From: Ottowia thiooxydans DSM 14619
Lineage (GTDB): Bacteria; Pseudomonadota; Gammaproteobacteria; Burkholderiales; Burkholderiaceae_C
Direction: 5' to 3'
DNA length: 64,000 nucleotides
Assembly: GCF_000422885.1 (NCBI RefSeq)
Contig: NZ_KE383942.1
Coordinates: 313,353 to 377,352, forward strand
The notes beneath the pieces were generated by a model. It had not been told where the DNA came from, searched no databases, and saw only the letters and a list, made by a program, of their open reading frames with translations. Positions 24,405 to 33,543 of the stretch are shown piece after piece (positions within the stretch are counted from its first letter, which is position 1; each line of letters begins with the position of its first letter). A program made the translations under genes and the position numbers.

Positions 24405-24974
24405 TTACTTGGGTGCAGCCACGGTTACAAGTGCCGGGCGCAGTACACGGTCTGCGATGAGATAGCCTTTTTGAAGCACGCTCACCACGGTATTGGGTTC
24501 CTGCTCGGCTGGCACCAGGCTGATGGCCTGTTGCTGTCCGGGATCAAATTTGCTGCCGGCGGCTGGATTGATCTCCACCACCTTATTGCGCTCCAGCGCA
24601 CTGAGCAGCTGCCTGCGAGTGGCTTCGCTTCCTTCGCGCAGTTGCTCAGGTGTGGCGTGTTCGATCAGCAGCCCGGCTTCCAGGCTGTCGAGCACGGGAA
24701 GCAGGCTTTCGGCAAAAGCCTCTACGGCGAACTTGCGCACCTTGGCGATTTCATCGTCAGTCCTGCGGCGAGTGTTCTGCACGTCAGCCTGGGCTCGCAA
24801 GGCTTGGTCAGTCAGCTCACTCACCTTGGCTTTCAAGGTTTCGAGTTCGGCCAGGGTATTGTCCAGCTGGGCGACGGCGTCATGCTCATTGGCAGCGGCG
24901 GCAGCTTCCAGCTCTTCTGGACTGAACGGCTCATCGGCCGGGGCTTGAGGGTAAGGTTTGGCTTGGTCAGACAT
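24405..24974 (-). CDS. grpE: Nucleotide exchange factor GrpE
   Basis: This 189-residue protein has a long N-terminal coiled-coil region ([51 protein letters not shown]) and a C-terminal beta domain ([52 protein letters not shown]), the GrpE signature. It releases ADP from DnaK. It is first of the minus-strand grpE-dnaK-dnaJ group, 109 bases before dnaK. I found no convincing sigma-32 or CIRCE element in front of it. Confidence 0.95.
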   Translation of the reverse strand: MSDQAKPYPQAPADEPFSPEELEAAAAANEHDAVAQLDNTLAELETLKAKVSELTDQALRAQADVQNTRRRTDDEIAKVRKFAVEAFAESLLPVLDSLEAGLLIEHATPEQLREGSEATRRQLLSALERNKVVEINPAAGSKFDPGQQQAISLVPAEQEPNTVVSVLQKGYLIADRVLRPALVTVAAPK

Positions 24975-25531
24975 GCGGTTCAGGAAAAGAAACGTTATCT
25001 ACGCGGCTTTGAATTAGTGAGCGCTAGCGTTGTGAGTTGGAAGTTCGCTGGGAAGCACAAACCTGTCGAAATCGGTATCAGGCAGAGAAGCCGCCCTGAT
25101 CTTTTTGGGATCGCGAGGGGCTTGGACTTCGCGTGGCATTGATTTCTGGTTTGAGTTGTTCAGTGAACTTTCAATTCATGGAACTAATTGGGAGCCGATT
25201 GCGCAAATACAAGAGGAAAACGAGCTGAAAAAGCCAGTTTTCTGCAAAATTCAGCGGAAAAACGGATAGAAGTGTGGTCTTTGGCTGTGCTCTGGCGCTG
25301 GTAGAGCCCGGTCGCGGGCGCAACTGGCCCTCAATGGTCCGTGCTTTTGTCAGCTTCTCGCCCATTGTTCATGGGTGGAGAGAAGCTGAAGAGGTCAAAA
25401 GCGGAAGAGGGCGGCCCAGGGGGTCAATTTCAACCAGTTAAAACCGCTAACCGTCATTCTCGCAAAGCGAGCGTGACGGGGGCGATGGCTTTACGAGCCT
25501 AAGCGAACGGTTGTTGGCGCAGAGCCAGATT
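24975..25531. other. 557-bp intergenic region between grpE and the FKBP gene
   Basis: I see no credible gene. A hairpin lies at 25351-25387 (CAGCTTCTC paired with GAGAAGCTG, with inner GCCCAT/ATGGGTG), suited to termination of the upstream FKBP transcript or protection of mRNA ends. Short open frames here lack ribosome binding sites and look random in composition. Confidence 0.5.
25351..25387. terminator. Inverted repeat upstream of grpE
   Basis: CAGCTTCTC (25351-25359) pairs with GAGAAGCTG (25379-25387), and GCCCAT pairs with ATGGGTG in between, around a short TTGTTC loop. There is no clear T-run in either direction. Confidence 0.4.
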
Positions 25532-25882
25532 TCAGTCCAGGCCCAGCAACTCCACGTCGAATTTCAACGTGGCGTTAGGAGGAATCACGCCGCCAGCTCC
25601 GCGCGCGCCATAACCCAGCTCAGGGGAAATGATCAGCGTGCGTTGGCCACCGACTTTCATGCCGGCTACGCCTTCATCCCAGCCCTTGATCACGTGTCCG
25701 GCGCCGAGTGGAAACTGAAACGGGTCACTCCGGTCGCGGCTGGAGTCGAATTTGGCGCCTTGCTGGCCGTTTGTATAGAGCCAACCGGTGTAATGCACGG
25801 TAACGTGCTGACCGGCGGTAGCTTCGGCGCCTGTGCCAAGTTGGGTGTCGGTGTATTGCAGGCCGCTGGGAGTAGTGTTCAT
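25532..25882 (-). CDS. FKBP-type peptidyl-prolyl isomerase
   Basis: This 116-residue single-domain FKBP shows [69 protein letters not shown], and [17 protein letters not shown]. Active-site residues Y26-like, F and D of KFDSS, W of KGWDEG and Y of GYG are all present, so it should be active. It has no signal peptide and acts in the cytosol. It is a single gene in the opposite direction from nothing nearby; the gap to grpE is over 500 bases. Confidence 0.93.
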   Translation of the reverse strand: MNTTPSGLQYTDTQLGTGAEATAGQHVTVHYTGWLYTNGQQGAKFDSSRDRSDPFQFPLGAGHVIKGWDEGVAGMKVGGQRTLIISPELGYGARGAGGVIPPNATLKFDVELLGLD

Positions 25883-26048
25883 TGCAATGAGAAAAGGGTT
25901 GAAGTGATCAGGCTGGAATATAGCCGTCTGGAGGCTGGATGATCAGCCACGATGAGTGTAATTCTAGAAAAGCGCGTAAATCGCGTAATTAATAGCTCTG
26001 GAGCAATAGGTCAGGAACGGTCTAAACGCCTACAAGGCCACTATGAGC

Positions 26049-26357
26049 CTATTTTTTCTTCGCTTGCGCGGCCACCCATTTGGTCGCGAATGCCTGGAGG
26101 TCAGAAAGGCGTTTGACCAGATCGGCACCGCTCAGGGTAAGGCTGTAGCCCGCTGTCCCGTGCGTGACCAACCCGGCAGCGCGCAGTTCTTTGAGACGGG
26201 TATTGAGTGTGTTGGGAGTAATGCCACCCACACTGTCTTGAAGTAAGCGAAAAGTTTGAGGATGCCCGTCTCGCAACGCCCAGAGAACCCGAATGGCATA
26301 GCGGGCCTCTAGCAAGGCTAAAAGCTGGCCAGTGGCCGCATTTTCCTTGGAACTCAT
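26049..26357 (-). CDS. HxlR-family winged-helix transcriptional regulator
   Basis: This protein has 102 residues with ATG 26357, chosen because GAGGAG lies 9 bases upstream; an earlier in-frame ATG at 26408 has no such site. The winged helix pattern is LLALLEARYAIRVLWALRDGHPQTFRLLQDSVGGITPNTLNTRLKELRAAGLV, typical of HxlR: GGITP is the turn and NTLNTRLKEL the recognition helix. No cysteine is present, so it is not redox-sensing. No target gene is obvious; the gap on its right holds no gene for over 600 bases. Confidence 0.75.
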   Translation of the reverse strand: MSSKENAATGQLLALLEARYAIRVLWALRDGHPQTFRLLQDSVGGITPNTLNTRLKELRAAGLVTHGTAGYSLTLSGADLVKRLSDLQAFATKWVAAQAKKK

Positions 26358-26985
26358 TTCAAGCTTCTCCTCAATTATCTTTGGTATGTTGGCTTTAATA
26401 TAGCTCAATTTACTTAAACGCTACACGTTTAATAGCTTGATAAGTAGATGGAGCGTGGGTTCAGTGCTACAAAATCCGGACTTTCCCGAGGTTGACGCCC
26501 GGTGTTTTCGCTCTCCACAAGCTCCTCCCTCCTCAGTCGACCCGGCACCTCTCTCTATCCCGGATGGCTAGCCCCGAAGGCGCTGGAATCTACGGTTAAG
26601 AGGCTTCCCTATCGCAGACCGCTAAGCCAGTTCGCCGCGAGTTAGGCCATTTGTGTCGGAATCCCCGGGGTTTGACGCAAGTCGCATCAAGTAATCCTGG
26701 ATCCCCGCCTGCGCGCGGTGCCGGCAATCCGGAGGCCGGCTATCTGAGGATGACGAGTAGGGTTCGCGGCGTAGCGGGATGGCGTCTACCCGAGATGCAT
26801 CCGGCGTCTAGGAAGCCGCAAGGCCAATTCAACTGCCCACAGTGCAGGGCACATCTGCACCGCATGCGCCGAAGAAGATCAAACGGCTGCGGAGCAAGCC
26901 ATCCCAAGTGGCCGCGGAGCTGGCTTTGCCAGGCCGCTGGCTGCGTCCCCCTCCGGGGGAAGGCGCGTAAGCGACTCAGGGGGAG
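26358..26985. other. 628-bp intergenic region with GC-rich repeats
   Basis: No credible gene is visible; an open frame at 26651-26992 on the plus strand codes a composition (many P, G, R, C) typical of repeat DNA. The stretch around 26690-26750 contains a CCCGCCTGCGCG segment and GCCGGC pairs, and 26911-26985 is a repeat of a type common in Comamonadaceae genomes. Confidence 0.5.
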
Positions 26986-26987
26986 CT
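26911..26987. repeat. Comamonadaceae-type GC-rich intergenic repeat
   Basis: The stretch GCTTTGCCAGGCCGCTGG is followed by GTCCCCCTCCGGGGGAAGGCGCG and GCGACTCAGGGGG. It carries the hairpin CCCCC-T-CCGGGGG and closely resembles a dispersed repeat that I recall from Variovorax, Acidovorax and Polaromonas intergenic regions. It ends at the stop of the MarR gene and may serve as a terminator or mRNA 3' end element. Confidence 0.5.
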
Positions 26988-27450
26988 ACTGATAAACTTT
27001 TTGCAGCAACCGAATTAAAGTCTTGCGCTCGGCCGCTGTAAGCGCGCCCGCAGCCTCAGCTTCCAGCTCAAACGCCGTGCGTTCCGCCTGCCGCATGAGG
27101 TCGTGGCCGGATGGCGTCAGATGTAGGCCCAGCGCTCTGCCGTCAAAGGGATGGGGGCGGCGCTCCAGTATTCCTGCTTGTTCCAAGGAACCTATTTTCC
27201 CCACCAGATTAGGCGGAAGGAGGTCCAGAACTTTGCATAACTGCTTGGAGGTGATGCCGGAGTTATGCCCAATGACCGAAAGAATGGAGAAGTCGACTGG
27301 CCGCAGGCCGTATTCGGCCATACGGGGCACGAACAGGCTGATGACGGTGAGCGCCGCCCGGCGGGCGTTATAGCCCACCAGCGTTTGAAGGTAGCTGGTG
27401 TCCACCTCTTCGGCGGAGGCGGACACCCTTTGAGTTTTAGTGGGGGGCAT
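26986..27450 (-). CDS. MarR-family regulator of the aryl-CoA operon
   Basis: This 154-residue protein has a winged helix at DFSILSVIGHNSGITSKQLCKVLDLLPPNLVGKIGSLEQAGILERRPHPFDGRALGLHLTPSGHDLM; R-x-H-x-x-D-x-R is the wing motif of the MarR family. The N-terminal YLQTLVGYNARRAALTVISLFV and C-terminal helices form the dimer interface. It is the last gene of the operon beginning at 33282, and a 19-bp palindrome at the operon promoter is a good operator candidate. MarR proteins of this type (as in FerR/CouR) are released by aryl-CoA thioesters; that ligand is an inference here. Confidence 0.8.
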   Translation of the reverse strand: MPPTKTQRVSASAEEVDTSYLQTLVGYNARRAALTVISLFVPRMAEYGLRPVDFSILSVIGHNSGITSKQLCKVLDLLPPNLVGKIGSLEQAGILERRPHPFDGRALGLHLTPSGHDLMRQAERTAFELEAEAAGALTAAERKTLIRLLQKVYQ

Positions 27451-27568
27451 GGGTCAGGGGCAAGCGGCTGTCATCGATCACTGGTACATGGTTCGATGCT
27501 GGCCAGATCTCCATGCCCCCATTTTCCAGTGACCTTGAACAGACTCTAAGAGCTTGCAGCGGTCTATT

Positions 27569-28708
27569 TTACTTTTCGACCTTGAACTCGCCGCCGGTCA
27601 CTCGCATCATCACGCCGGTATCGGCCGTGTAACCCCAGTGGTCTTGCGCCGTCCAGTTCAGTACGCCGTGGGCCAGCACGACGCGGCCCATGTTTTCAAA
27701 CGCATCGCGCAACGCTGCCCGGAACTCTGGCGTACCAGGCTTGGCTTTCTGAAGCGCAATCGGCAAAGCCTTTTCCAGAATCAGGATCGAATCATAGGCA
27801 TGGCCGGCAAACTGGTTGCGTGAGCCGGGGCCATAGGCTTTTTCGTACTGCTGCACGAATTTGATGGCTTCGGCTTTAGAAGGATGGGCATCCGGCAATT
27901 GCTCGGCCAGCACCGCTGGACCAGACACCACGAACCCGCCTTCAACCTGCTTGCCACCCACCCGCATCAGATCGCGCGTGGCTGCGGCATGGGTCTGATA
28001 GATCTTGCCTTTGTAGCCCCGCTCAACGAGCGCCATCTGCGGCATGGCTGCGCCGGAACCTGAGGCTACAACGAGCATGGCATCAGGATTGGCGGAAACC
28101 AGTTTGAGTGCCTGACCAGTCACGCTGGTGTCTGCGCGCGCAAAGCGCTCCACCGCGACCACCTTGATACCTGCTTTTTCAGCCTGAGGTTTGAAGTCGT
28201 TGAGCCAGGTTTCTCCGTACGCATCGCTGTAGCCCAGAAAGCCCACGGATTTGATGCCTTGCCGTTTCATGTGTTCAATGACGGCGTTGCCCATGACGGA
28301 GTTGGATTGCGGCAGGCGGAACATCCACTTGTCTTTGCCTGGGGGCAGGGCCACTGGTGACCACGCCACTTGCGGAGTTACGGCCTCTTCGGCCACCTGG
28401 GCAATCGCAGCGGCCACTGGCGTTGCCACCGAGCCCATGATGATGTCTACCTTGTCATTGGTCACGAAGCGCTTGGCATGCGTGACACCCTGGGTAGGGT
28501 CGCTGGCGTCATCCATCAGGATCACGTTGATTTTTTCACCAGCGATCTGCTTGGGCCACAGCTTGACTTGATTGCCAGCGGGAATTCCCAACCCGGAGGC
28601 GGGGCCGGTTAAAGGCGCGATCACTCCGATGGTGATGTCTGCCAAGGTGGTGCCGGCGGCCAGCATGGCGGCGGCGGCGACGAGGATGTGTTTCTTGAAA
28701 CGGGTCAT
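27569..28708 (-). CDS. ABC transporter solute-binding protein (LivK/aromatic acid type)
   Basis: This 379-residue protein has a Sec signal peptide (KKHILVAAAAMLAAGTTLA, cleaved before DITIG). The fold of type I periplasmic binding proteins is seen in IGVIAPLTGPASGLGIPAGNQVKLW and later VDIIMGSVATPVAAAIAQVAEEAVTPQVA, GFLGYSDAYGETWLNDF. No permease or ATPase gene is adjacent, so it must work with subunits encoded elsewhere or be an orphan. It lies within an aryl-CoA operon, so uptake of an aromatic acid is likely, but the ligand is not readable from sequence. Confidence 0.8.
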   Translation of the reverse strand: MTRFKKHILVAAAAMLAAGTTLADITIGVIAPLTGPASGLGIPAGNQVKLWPKQIAGEKINVILMDDASDPTQGVTHAKRFVTNDKVDIIMGSVATPVAAAIAQVAEEAVTPQVAWSPVALPPGKDKWMFRLPQSNSVMGNAVIEHMKRQGIKSVGFLGYSDAYGETWLNDFKPQAEKAGIKVVAVERFARADTSVTGQALKLVSANPDAMLVVASGSGAAMPQMALVERGYKGKIYQTHAAATRDLMRVGGKQVEGGFVVSGPAVLAEQLPDAHPSKAEAIKFVQQYEKAYGPGSRNQFAGHAYDSILILEKALPIALQKAKPGTPEFRAALRDAFENMGRVVLAHGVLNWTAQDHWGYTADTGVMMRVTGGEFKVEK

Positions 28709-28754
28709 GGTTTGTCTCCTTTTTGGCTTTGGTGATTAATTGAAGCGCTGCTCC

Positions 28755-29168
28755 CTAGGAGCACTTTTCCTTGATGAAATCAGGAACGGGGATGGCCTGC
28801 AAGCGGCCTCCTTCGGGGTGGATGCAGAAAGCCCGCGTTTCCCGGCCTTCGCACAAAATCTCATCACCTTTCATCACAGTGTGCTTTTGAACAATGGTCT
28901 TGGCGTTCCAGGTTTCGACGCAGGTATGAACGTGCAGCAGATCCCCGTAGGTGGCCGGCCGCATGAACTTGGTATGGATCTCCAGCAAAGGGGTGCCGAT
29001 GATGCCGGTGGTTTTCTTCAGCTCTCTCCACGGTGGAATGCCGCACTCCATAAAAAAGTGGAGCGATGAGGCGTCCATCCATTTCGAGAAGTTGGGAAAG
29101 AAGACGATGCCGGCAGGGTCGCAATCGCCGAACATGACCTTGACGTCGTAAATGGTAGTTTTGCTCAT
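28755..29168 (-). CDS. Hotdog-fold acyl-CoA thioesterase (4-hydroxybenzoyl-CoA thioesterase type)
   Basis: This 137-residue protein shows the 4HBT motif VMFGDCDPAGIVFFPNFSKWMD near residue 10, with the catalytic Asp of DCDPAGI. The remaining strands (LLEIHTKFMRPATYGDLLHVHTCVETW; VMKGDEILCEGRETRAFCIHP) complete a single hotdog domain. It is located between the thiolase and the binding protein in a co-directional group. Its likely role is hydrolysis of an aryl- or acyl-CoA product; the substrate is unknown. Confidence 0.8.
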   Translation of the reverse strand: MSKTTIYDVKVMFGDCDPAGIVFFPNFSKWMDASSLHFFMECGIPPWRELKKTTGIIGTPLLEIHTKFMRPATYGDLLHVHTCVETWNAKTIVQKHTVMKGDEILCEGRETRAFCIHPEGGRLQAIPVPDFIKEKCS

Positions 29169-29204
29169 GAGCTTGTTTGGGTAATTACGGAGCGAGGCAG
29201 GCGT

Positions 29205-30452
29205 TTATGCGGCTGGATTTTCCAGCAGCAACGCTATACCTTGCCCGCCGCCTACGCAAGCGGAGGAAATACCGTATTTGATGCCTGTGCGCTGCATTTC
29301 GCGCGCTAGTGTGATGGTCAGGCGCACGCCAGTAGCGGCAAGCGGATGCCCCAGCGCAATGGCGCCGCCATTCACGTTGAGCTTTGCCAGATCCAGGCCG
29401 AGTTCTTTGGCCACCGCCAGTGTCTGCGCACCTTGCGCTTCATTTATCTCGAAACGGCCAATGTCCTCAAGCTTGAGGCCTGTGCGCTCGAGCAGCAAGC
29501 GGATGGCCGGGGCAGGGCCTATACCCATGATCTCCGGCGGAACGCCCACCGCGGCAGCTGCCACGACGCGCGCAAGCGCCGGGCGACCGGAAGACTTGCG
29601 GTACGCACCAGACGCCACCACCGCAGCGGCTGCCGCATCCACCAAGGCAGAGGAGTTGCCACCGGTTTGAACGCCACCCTCGAACACGGACCGGAGCTTG
29701 GCCAAAACCTCCACCGGCGAGATTCTCGGATGGGTGTCTTGCGCTACCTCGGTCAGCTTGCCTTGCAGACGGATGCCGCGCGGCTTATAGCCTTCGATTT
29801 CGAACTTCTCCGTGATGACTGGCACGATCTCACCAGCCAGGAATCCGCTCGCCTGAGCTGCGACGGCACGGGCGAATGACTCAGAGGCAAACGCATCGAC
29901 CTGCTCGCGGGTAATGCCGTATTTTTTCGCCAGATTCTCTGCCGTCTGGATCATGTTGATACCGGCAGCAGGATCTTTCAGGGCCTCCCACATGTAATCC
30001 TTGAAGCCGACCGGCGCGCCCAGTTTGAAACCGGTGCGGTTGTCGAAGGACGCGATGGGGTTGCGCGTCATGCTTTCTGTGCCAACCACCAGGGCAGCCT
30101 CGCAAGCGCCACTCTGAATGTGCTCACCGGCCTGTCGGAATAATTCAAAGCCGGTGCCGCAAATGCGTTGCGCCATGATGGCAGGCACCTCAACGGGCAC
30201 GCCAGCATAAAGGCCAATGTGACGCGGCAGGAAGAACTGATCGAAATCACCCGGCGCCATGTTTCCGCAGACCACAGAGCCAATGTCTGAAGCAGGCACT
30301 CCGGCGCGCTTGAGGGCTTCACGCGCTGCCTTGATGCCCAGGTCAGTAGGTGAAATGTGGCCCAGCACACCGCAGTAATCAACCATAGGTGTGCGCACGC
30401 CGTCCAGCATCCAGACGTCGTCGAAGGCGTTAAAGAATCCTCTGTTTTTCAT
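29205..30452 (-). CDS. Thiolase (acetyl-CoA acetyltransferase family)
   Basis: This 415-residue protein has the catalytic Cys in QRICGTGFELFRQA near residue 95, His in NGGAIALGHPLAATG near 365, and the second Cys in ISSACVGGGQGIALLLEN near 398. These complete the thiolase triad. It shows 36 bases to the thioesterase and 105 bases to the CoA ligase. In an aryl-CoA operon it probably performs the last thiolytic step that shortens a side chain (as in CoA-dependent beta-oxidation of hydroxycinnamates); acetoacetyl-CoA thiolase activity is the alternative. Confidence 0.85.
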   Translation of the reverse strand: MKNRGFFNAFDDVWMLDGVRTPMVDYCGVLGHISPTDLGIKAAREALKRAGVPASDIGSVVCGNMAPGDFDQFFLPRHIGLYAGVPVEVPAIMAQRICGTGFELFRQAGEHIQSGACEAALVVGTESMTRNPIASFDNRTGFKLGAPVGFKDYMWEALKDPAAGINMIQTAENLAKKYGITREQVDAFASESFARAVAAQASGFLAGEIVPVITEKFEIEGYKPRGIRLQGKLTEVAQDTHPRISPVEVLAKLRSVFEGGVQTGGNSSALVDAAAAAVVASGAYRKSSGRPALARVVAAAAVGVPPEIMGIGPAPAIRLLLERTGLKLEDIGRFEINEAQGAQTLAVAKELGLDLAKLNVNGGAIALGHPLAATGVRLTITLAREMQRTGIKYGISSACVGGGQGIALLLENPAA

Positions 30453-30557
30453 ACGGTTCCTAGCGTTGATCTGATGGCGGTTTCATTCTTCCGCCGAGTG
30501 ACATCAAACCTGTGTTGCTTCGATCTCTTTCATCCGGAGATCGTTTGAACAAGGCTC

Positions 30558-32444
30558 CTAAGGTTTGATGACGGTGTGTTTTGGTGCATCCTCGTAGAGC
30601 GCCTGTACCAAGTCATCGCGCTCCTTGAGCACGGCCCGTTGGTTGATGCTGCCCTTGTCCGTAATCTCGCCTTTGTCTATGGATGGTGGTTCGGCCATCA
30701 GCATCAGGCGGGTCACCCTGTTGGCGCTTCCGGTGGCCGTGAGCGAGAGGTCGGTCACCAGGCTCTGGAATTTGGCCAGTACTCGCTTGTCACCGAGGAC
30801 CTCAGCCAGCGGCGCGTTGGCCGGCAGATCGGTGAGCGTGCGCACTGCTTGTGTGGGGAATACGAGCGCGCCGACCTCCTTCCGATTCAAACCCGCGATC
30901 ACCACGTCTTGAATATAGGGCGCTCCACCTGCGATGACACGAGCGCGCAGCGGCCCCACACTGACGAAGGTGCCCGTGGCGAGCTTGAAGTCTTCCGCAA
31001 TGCGCCCGTCAAAGCGCAAACCGGCGTGAGGGTCTTCAGGATTGATCCACAGCACAGCATCGCCGGTGCAGAAAAATCCTTCGTCGTCGAACGCCTCGGC
31101 GGTGGAATCGGGTGCGCGCCAATAGCCCGGGGTGATGTTGGGGCCGCGATAACGCAGTTCCGTCTTGCCGTCCTTGGGAACCAGTTTGCATTCCATTCCC
31201 GGCGTGGGTAAGCCAAGATCGCCAGCCCGGATATCCGGGCTGGTGGGAAACAACCCATAGGGGCTGGATTCGGTCATGCCGAAGCCACACGTCATCACAA
31301 TGCGCTGGCCTAGCTCACGCTCGGCACTTTCAAACAGTGCGTTCCACACCGGCTGCGCCAGCGAGGCGCCAGCGTAGAAGAACATCTTGACGCGTGAGAG
31401 AAAGTTCTTGCGCAGCGTGTCGTCGGTTTTCATCGCGTTAGCGATGGCTTCAAAACCGGTGGGTACGTTGAAGTACATGGTGGGCGCGATTTCGCGCAAA
31501 TTTCTAAGCGTTTCACCCACTAGGGCTGGAGTGGGCTTGCCTTCATCAATATAGAGCGTGCCGCCGTTATTGATCACCATGCCAAAGTTGTGGTTGCCAC
31601 CGAAGGTGTGGTTCCAGGGCAGCCAATCAATGAGAACGGGCCGCTCTTCGGTCAAGATCGGCATGGACTGGCGCATCTGCTGCTGGTTAGCGCACCACAT
31701 GCGGTTGGTGTTGATCACTGCCTTGGGCAGCTTGGTCGAACCGCTGGTGAACAGGAACTTGACTATGGTGTCCGGCCCGGTGGCGGCTTGGGCTGCATCC
31801 ACGGCAGGCGTGGGTTCGGTGGCCATCAACGCCGCGAATGGCGTAGAAGGGCGGTCCTTCAGATGTGCATGATCCGCGTGGCGAGAAATGACGATTTCCG
31901 CATCAGAAGGTGCGGCAGCGGCAATGGCCGCGCCATAGCGCTCGCCATCGTCAGCCCAGATCAATCCAGGCGTGAGCGTGTTGATGACGTGGCGCAGCTT
32001 GCCGTAGTCTTTGCTGATGGTGGAGTAGGCGGGAGAAGCGGGGGAGTAGGGAATGCCAACGTAGAGACATCCCAGTGCCAACAACGCGTGGTCAATGCTG
32101 TTGTCGCTCAAGATGATGACCGGGCGTTCGGCGGTCAGGCCGCGATCCATTAGCCCCTGGCCTATGCGTCGCGCAGCATCCAACGCTTGCGCGTAGGTGA
32201 TGTGACGCCAATCACCCAGCGAGCCATCCGCGCCTCGCTGGCGCTGGGCGATCAGCGTCTCATTGGGGGTGGTTTTCGCCCAGTGAATGAGGCGGTCAGA
32301 CATGCGCTCGTCAAAAGCCGCCAGGCTAGCGTCAGCGGCCAGATACTGAGCGCCGCTTTCGCTATGCCGCAGATTCACACGGGTCACGCCAAACGCAAGG
32401 GGGCGGTATTCTGGCTGGGCTTGCGCCGTTTCGCTGCCGGTCAT
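30558..32444 (-). CDS. Feruloyl-CoA synthase-like AMP-forming acyl-CoA ligase
   Basis: This 628-residue protein starts at ATG 32444 (MTGSETAQAQPEYRPLAFG), 49 bases after the crotonase stop; the longer open frame runs into that gene. The AMP-binding motif is KFLFTSGSTKLPKAVINTN near residue 210, with K-L in place of the usual T/G-x before PKA. The later motif YRGPNITPGYWRAPDSTAEAFDDEGFFCTGDA is conserved. The long N-terminus and motif set match the group annotated as feruloyl-CoA synthase. It activates hydroxycinnamic or related acids to CoA thioesters at the expense of ATP; exact specificity is inferred. Confidence 0.75.
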   Translation of the reverse strand: MTGSETAQAQPEYRPLAFGVTRVNLRHSESGAQYLAADASLAAFDERMSDRLIHWAKTTPNETLIAQRQRGADGSLGDWRHITYAQALDAARRIGQGLMDRGLTAERPVIILSDNSIDHALLALGCLYVGIPYSPASPAYSTISKDYGKLRHVINTLTPGLIWADDGERYGAAIAAAAPSDAEIVISRHADHAHLKDRPSTPFAALMATEPTPAVDAAQAATGPDTIVKFLFTSGSTKLPKAVINTNRMWCANQQQMRQSMPILTEERPVLIDWLPWNHTFGGNHNFGMVINNGGTLYIDEGKPTPALVGETLRNLREIAPTMYFNVPTGFEAIANAMKTDDTLRKNFLSRVKMFFYAGASLAQPVWNALFESAERELGQRIVMTCGFGMTESSPYGLFPTSPDIRAGDLGLPTPGMECKLVPKDGKTELRYRGPNITPGYWRAPDSTAEAFDDEGFFCTGDAVLWINPEDPHAGLRFDGRIAEDFKLATGTFVSVGPLRARVIAGGAPYIQDVVIAGLNRKEVGALVFPTQAVRTLTDLPANAPLAEVLGDKRVLAKFQSLVTDLSLTATGSANRVTRLMLMAEPPSIDKGEITDKGSINQRAVLKERDDLVQALYEDAPKHTVIKP

Positions 32445-32493
32445 GCTTATGTCTCGCTTGTCTATTTTTATGGGATCGCCAGGAGAGGTCGAA

Positions 32494-33282
32494 TCAGGAT
32501 TTTTGTACTTTGCCCGCTCGACCTTCGAGGAAGGCGCGCACGCGTTCCTTGGCCTCTGGTGCGGACTGAGCAATGGCAGACATCAGCGCTTCGGTAAAGA
32601 AACCATGATCGGCTGATTGCTCGGCAATGCGCGGCAGCGCGTGCATCAATGAATAATTGGTGAGCGGCGCGTTTTGTGCTATGCGCGCGGCTAGTTCCAG
32701 CGCTTTGTCAAAGGCCTGTCCCACAGGAACAAGATATTGGGCAAAGCCTACCCGCTCGCCATCTTGCGCGTTATAGACGCGGCCGGTGAGCATCATGTCG
32801 AGCATGCGTGAGGCGCCAATCAGTTTTGGAATGCGCACCGAGCCGCCGCCGCCCACAAAAATCCCGCGCGAGCCTTCGGGCAGCGCGTAGAACGTGCTTT
32901 CATCGGCCACGCGCAGGTGTGCGGCGCTGGCTAGCTCCAGGCCGCCGCCAACCACGGCGCCGTGCAGTACCGCGATGACGGGGACCGGGCCATGCTGCAC
33001 ACATTCCAGGGCCGAATGCCACAGCCTCGAATGAATCATGCCTTGTCCGGCGTCGCGCTCCTTCAATTCCGAAAGATCGAGACCGGCGCAAAAATGTTCG
33101 CCCTCACCATCAATGACCGCAGCCTTTACGGTATCAGGCAGGTTCTGGAACGTGTCGCGGATGGCCAGGATCAGCCCGTCGGAAAGTGCGTTGCGCTTGG
33201 CGCCACGCGTGAGGCGGACCACAGCGATTTCATTGTGATCTCCACGGATTTCGAGCGAAAGACCTTCGAATTTATTAGCCAT
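32494..33282 (-). CDS. Crotonase/enoyl-CoA hydratase family protein
   Basis: This protein has 262 residues. ATG 33282 is preferred because GGAG lies 6-7 bases upstream. Crotonase signatures are AVIDGEGEHFCAGLDLSELKE (first oxyanion hole) and VLHGAVVGGGLELASAAHLRVADESTFYALPEGSRGIFVGGG (second). It lacks the sequence of the vanillin-forming hydratase-lyase, so a plain hydratase or dehydrogenating partner role in side-chain beta-oxidation is more likely. It is the first gene of the operon, directly downstream of the palindromic operator region. Confidence 0.8.
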   Translation of the reverse strand: MANKFEGLSLEIRGDHNEIAVVRLTRGAKRNALSDGLILAIRDTFQNLPDTVKAAVIDGEGEHFCAGLDLSELKERDAGQGMIHSRLWHSALECVQHGPVPVIAVLHGAVVGGGLELASAAHLRVADESTFYALPEGSRGIFVGGGGSVRIPKLIGASRMLDMMLTGRVYNAQDGERVGFAQYLVPVGQAFDKALELAARIAQNAPLTNYSLMHALPRIAEQSADHGFFTEALMSAIAQSAPEAKERVRAFLEGRAGKVQKS

Positions 33283-33386
33283 TCTTATCTCCATATGCAT
33301 CGTGAGAGCCGCGGTTGAGCTCGCAGGCTACCGGACGGCAGCCTGCGAAGGCGTGCCCGATTTTTGTCCTCGGTAAGTGTCAATTA

Positions 33387-33405
33387 TGATTATCAAAGAT
33401 AATCA
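33387..33405. promoter_or_regulatory. 19-bp palindrome, probable operator for the MarR regulator
   Basis: TGATTATC-AAA-GATAATCA is a perfect inverted repeat with 8-base arms, in the 261-base gap between the crotonase gene (minus) and the Bug-type gene (plus). Its length and AT-rich arms are typical of MarR operators. The MarR gene closes the operon, so it is the likely ligand. No second copy is seen in the window. Confidence 0.65.
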
Positions 33406-33543
33406 AATTCAAGCGACTGTGGCATTTTATTTCTAGGGGTTTTCCCCGTGTGGTTGTGCTCGCCCGGCGTCTGCGCGCGCTTGCGTCATGCAAAAATGGC
33501 GAGGTCGCTATTCGCTTTACCCAAAAATTCAAAGGAGATCCTC

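Noticed and set aside
23549-24460. Open frame on the plus strand opposite dnaK
   Set aside because: Antisense shadow of the highly conserved DnaK sequence, a well-known source of false gene calls.
25171-25365. 64-codon minus-strand frame upstream of grpE
   Set aside because: No ribosome binding site, mixed composition and no conserved pattern; probably chance.
26651-26992. Small plus-strand open frame (113 codons) in the gap before the MarR gene
   Set aside because: It codes GC-rich repeat DNA (many R, P, G and C) and runs into the dispersed repeat at 26911-26987.
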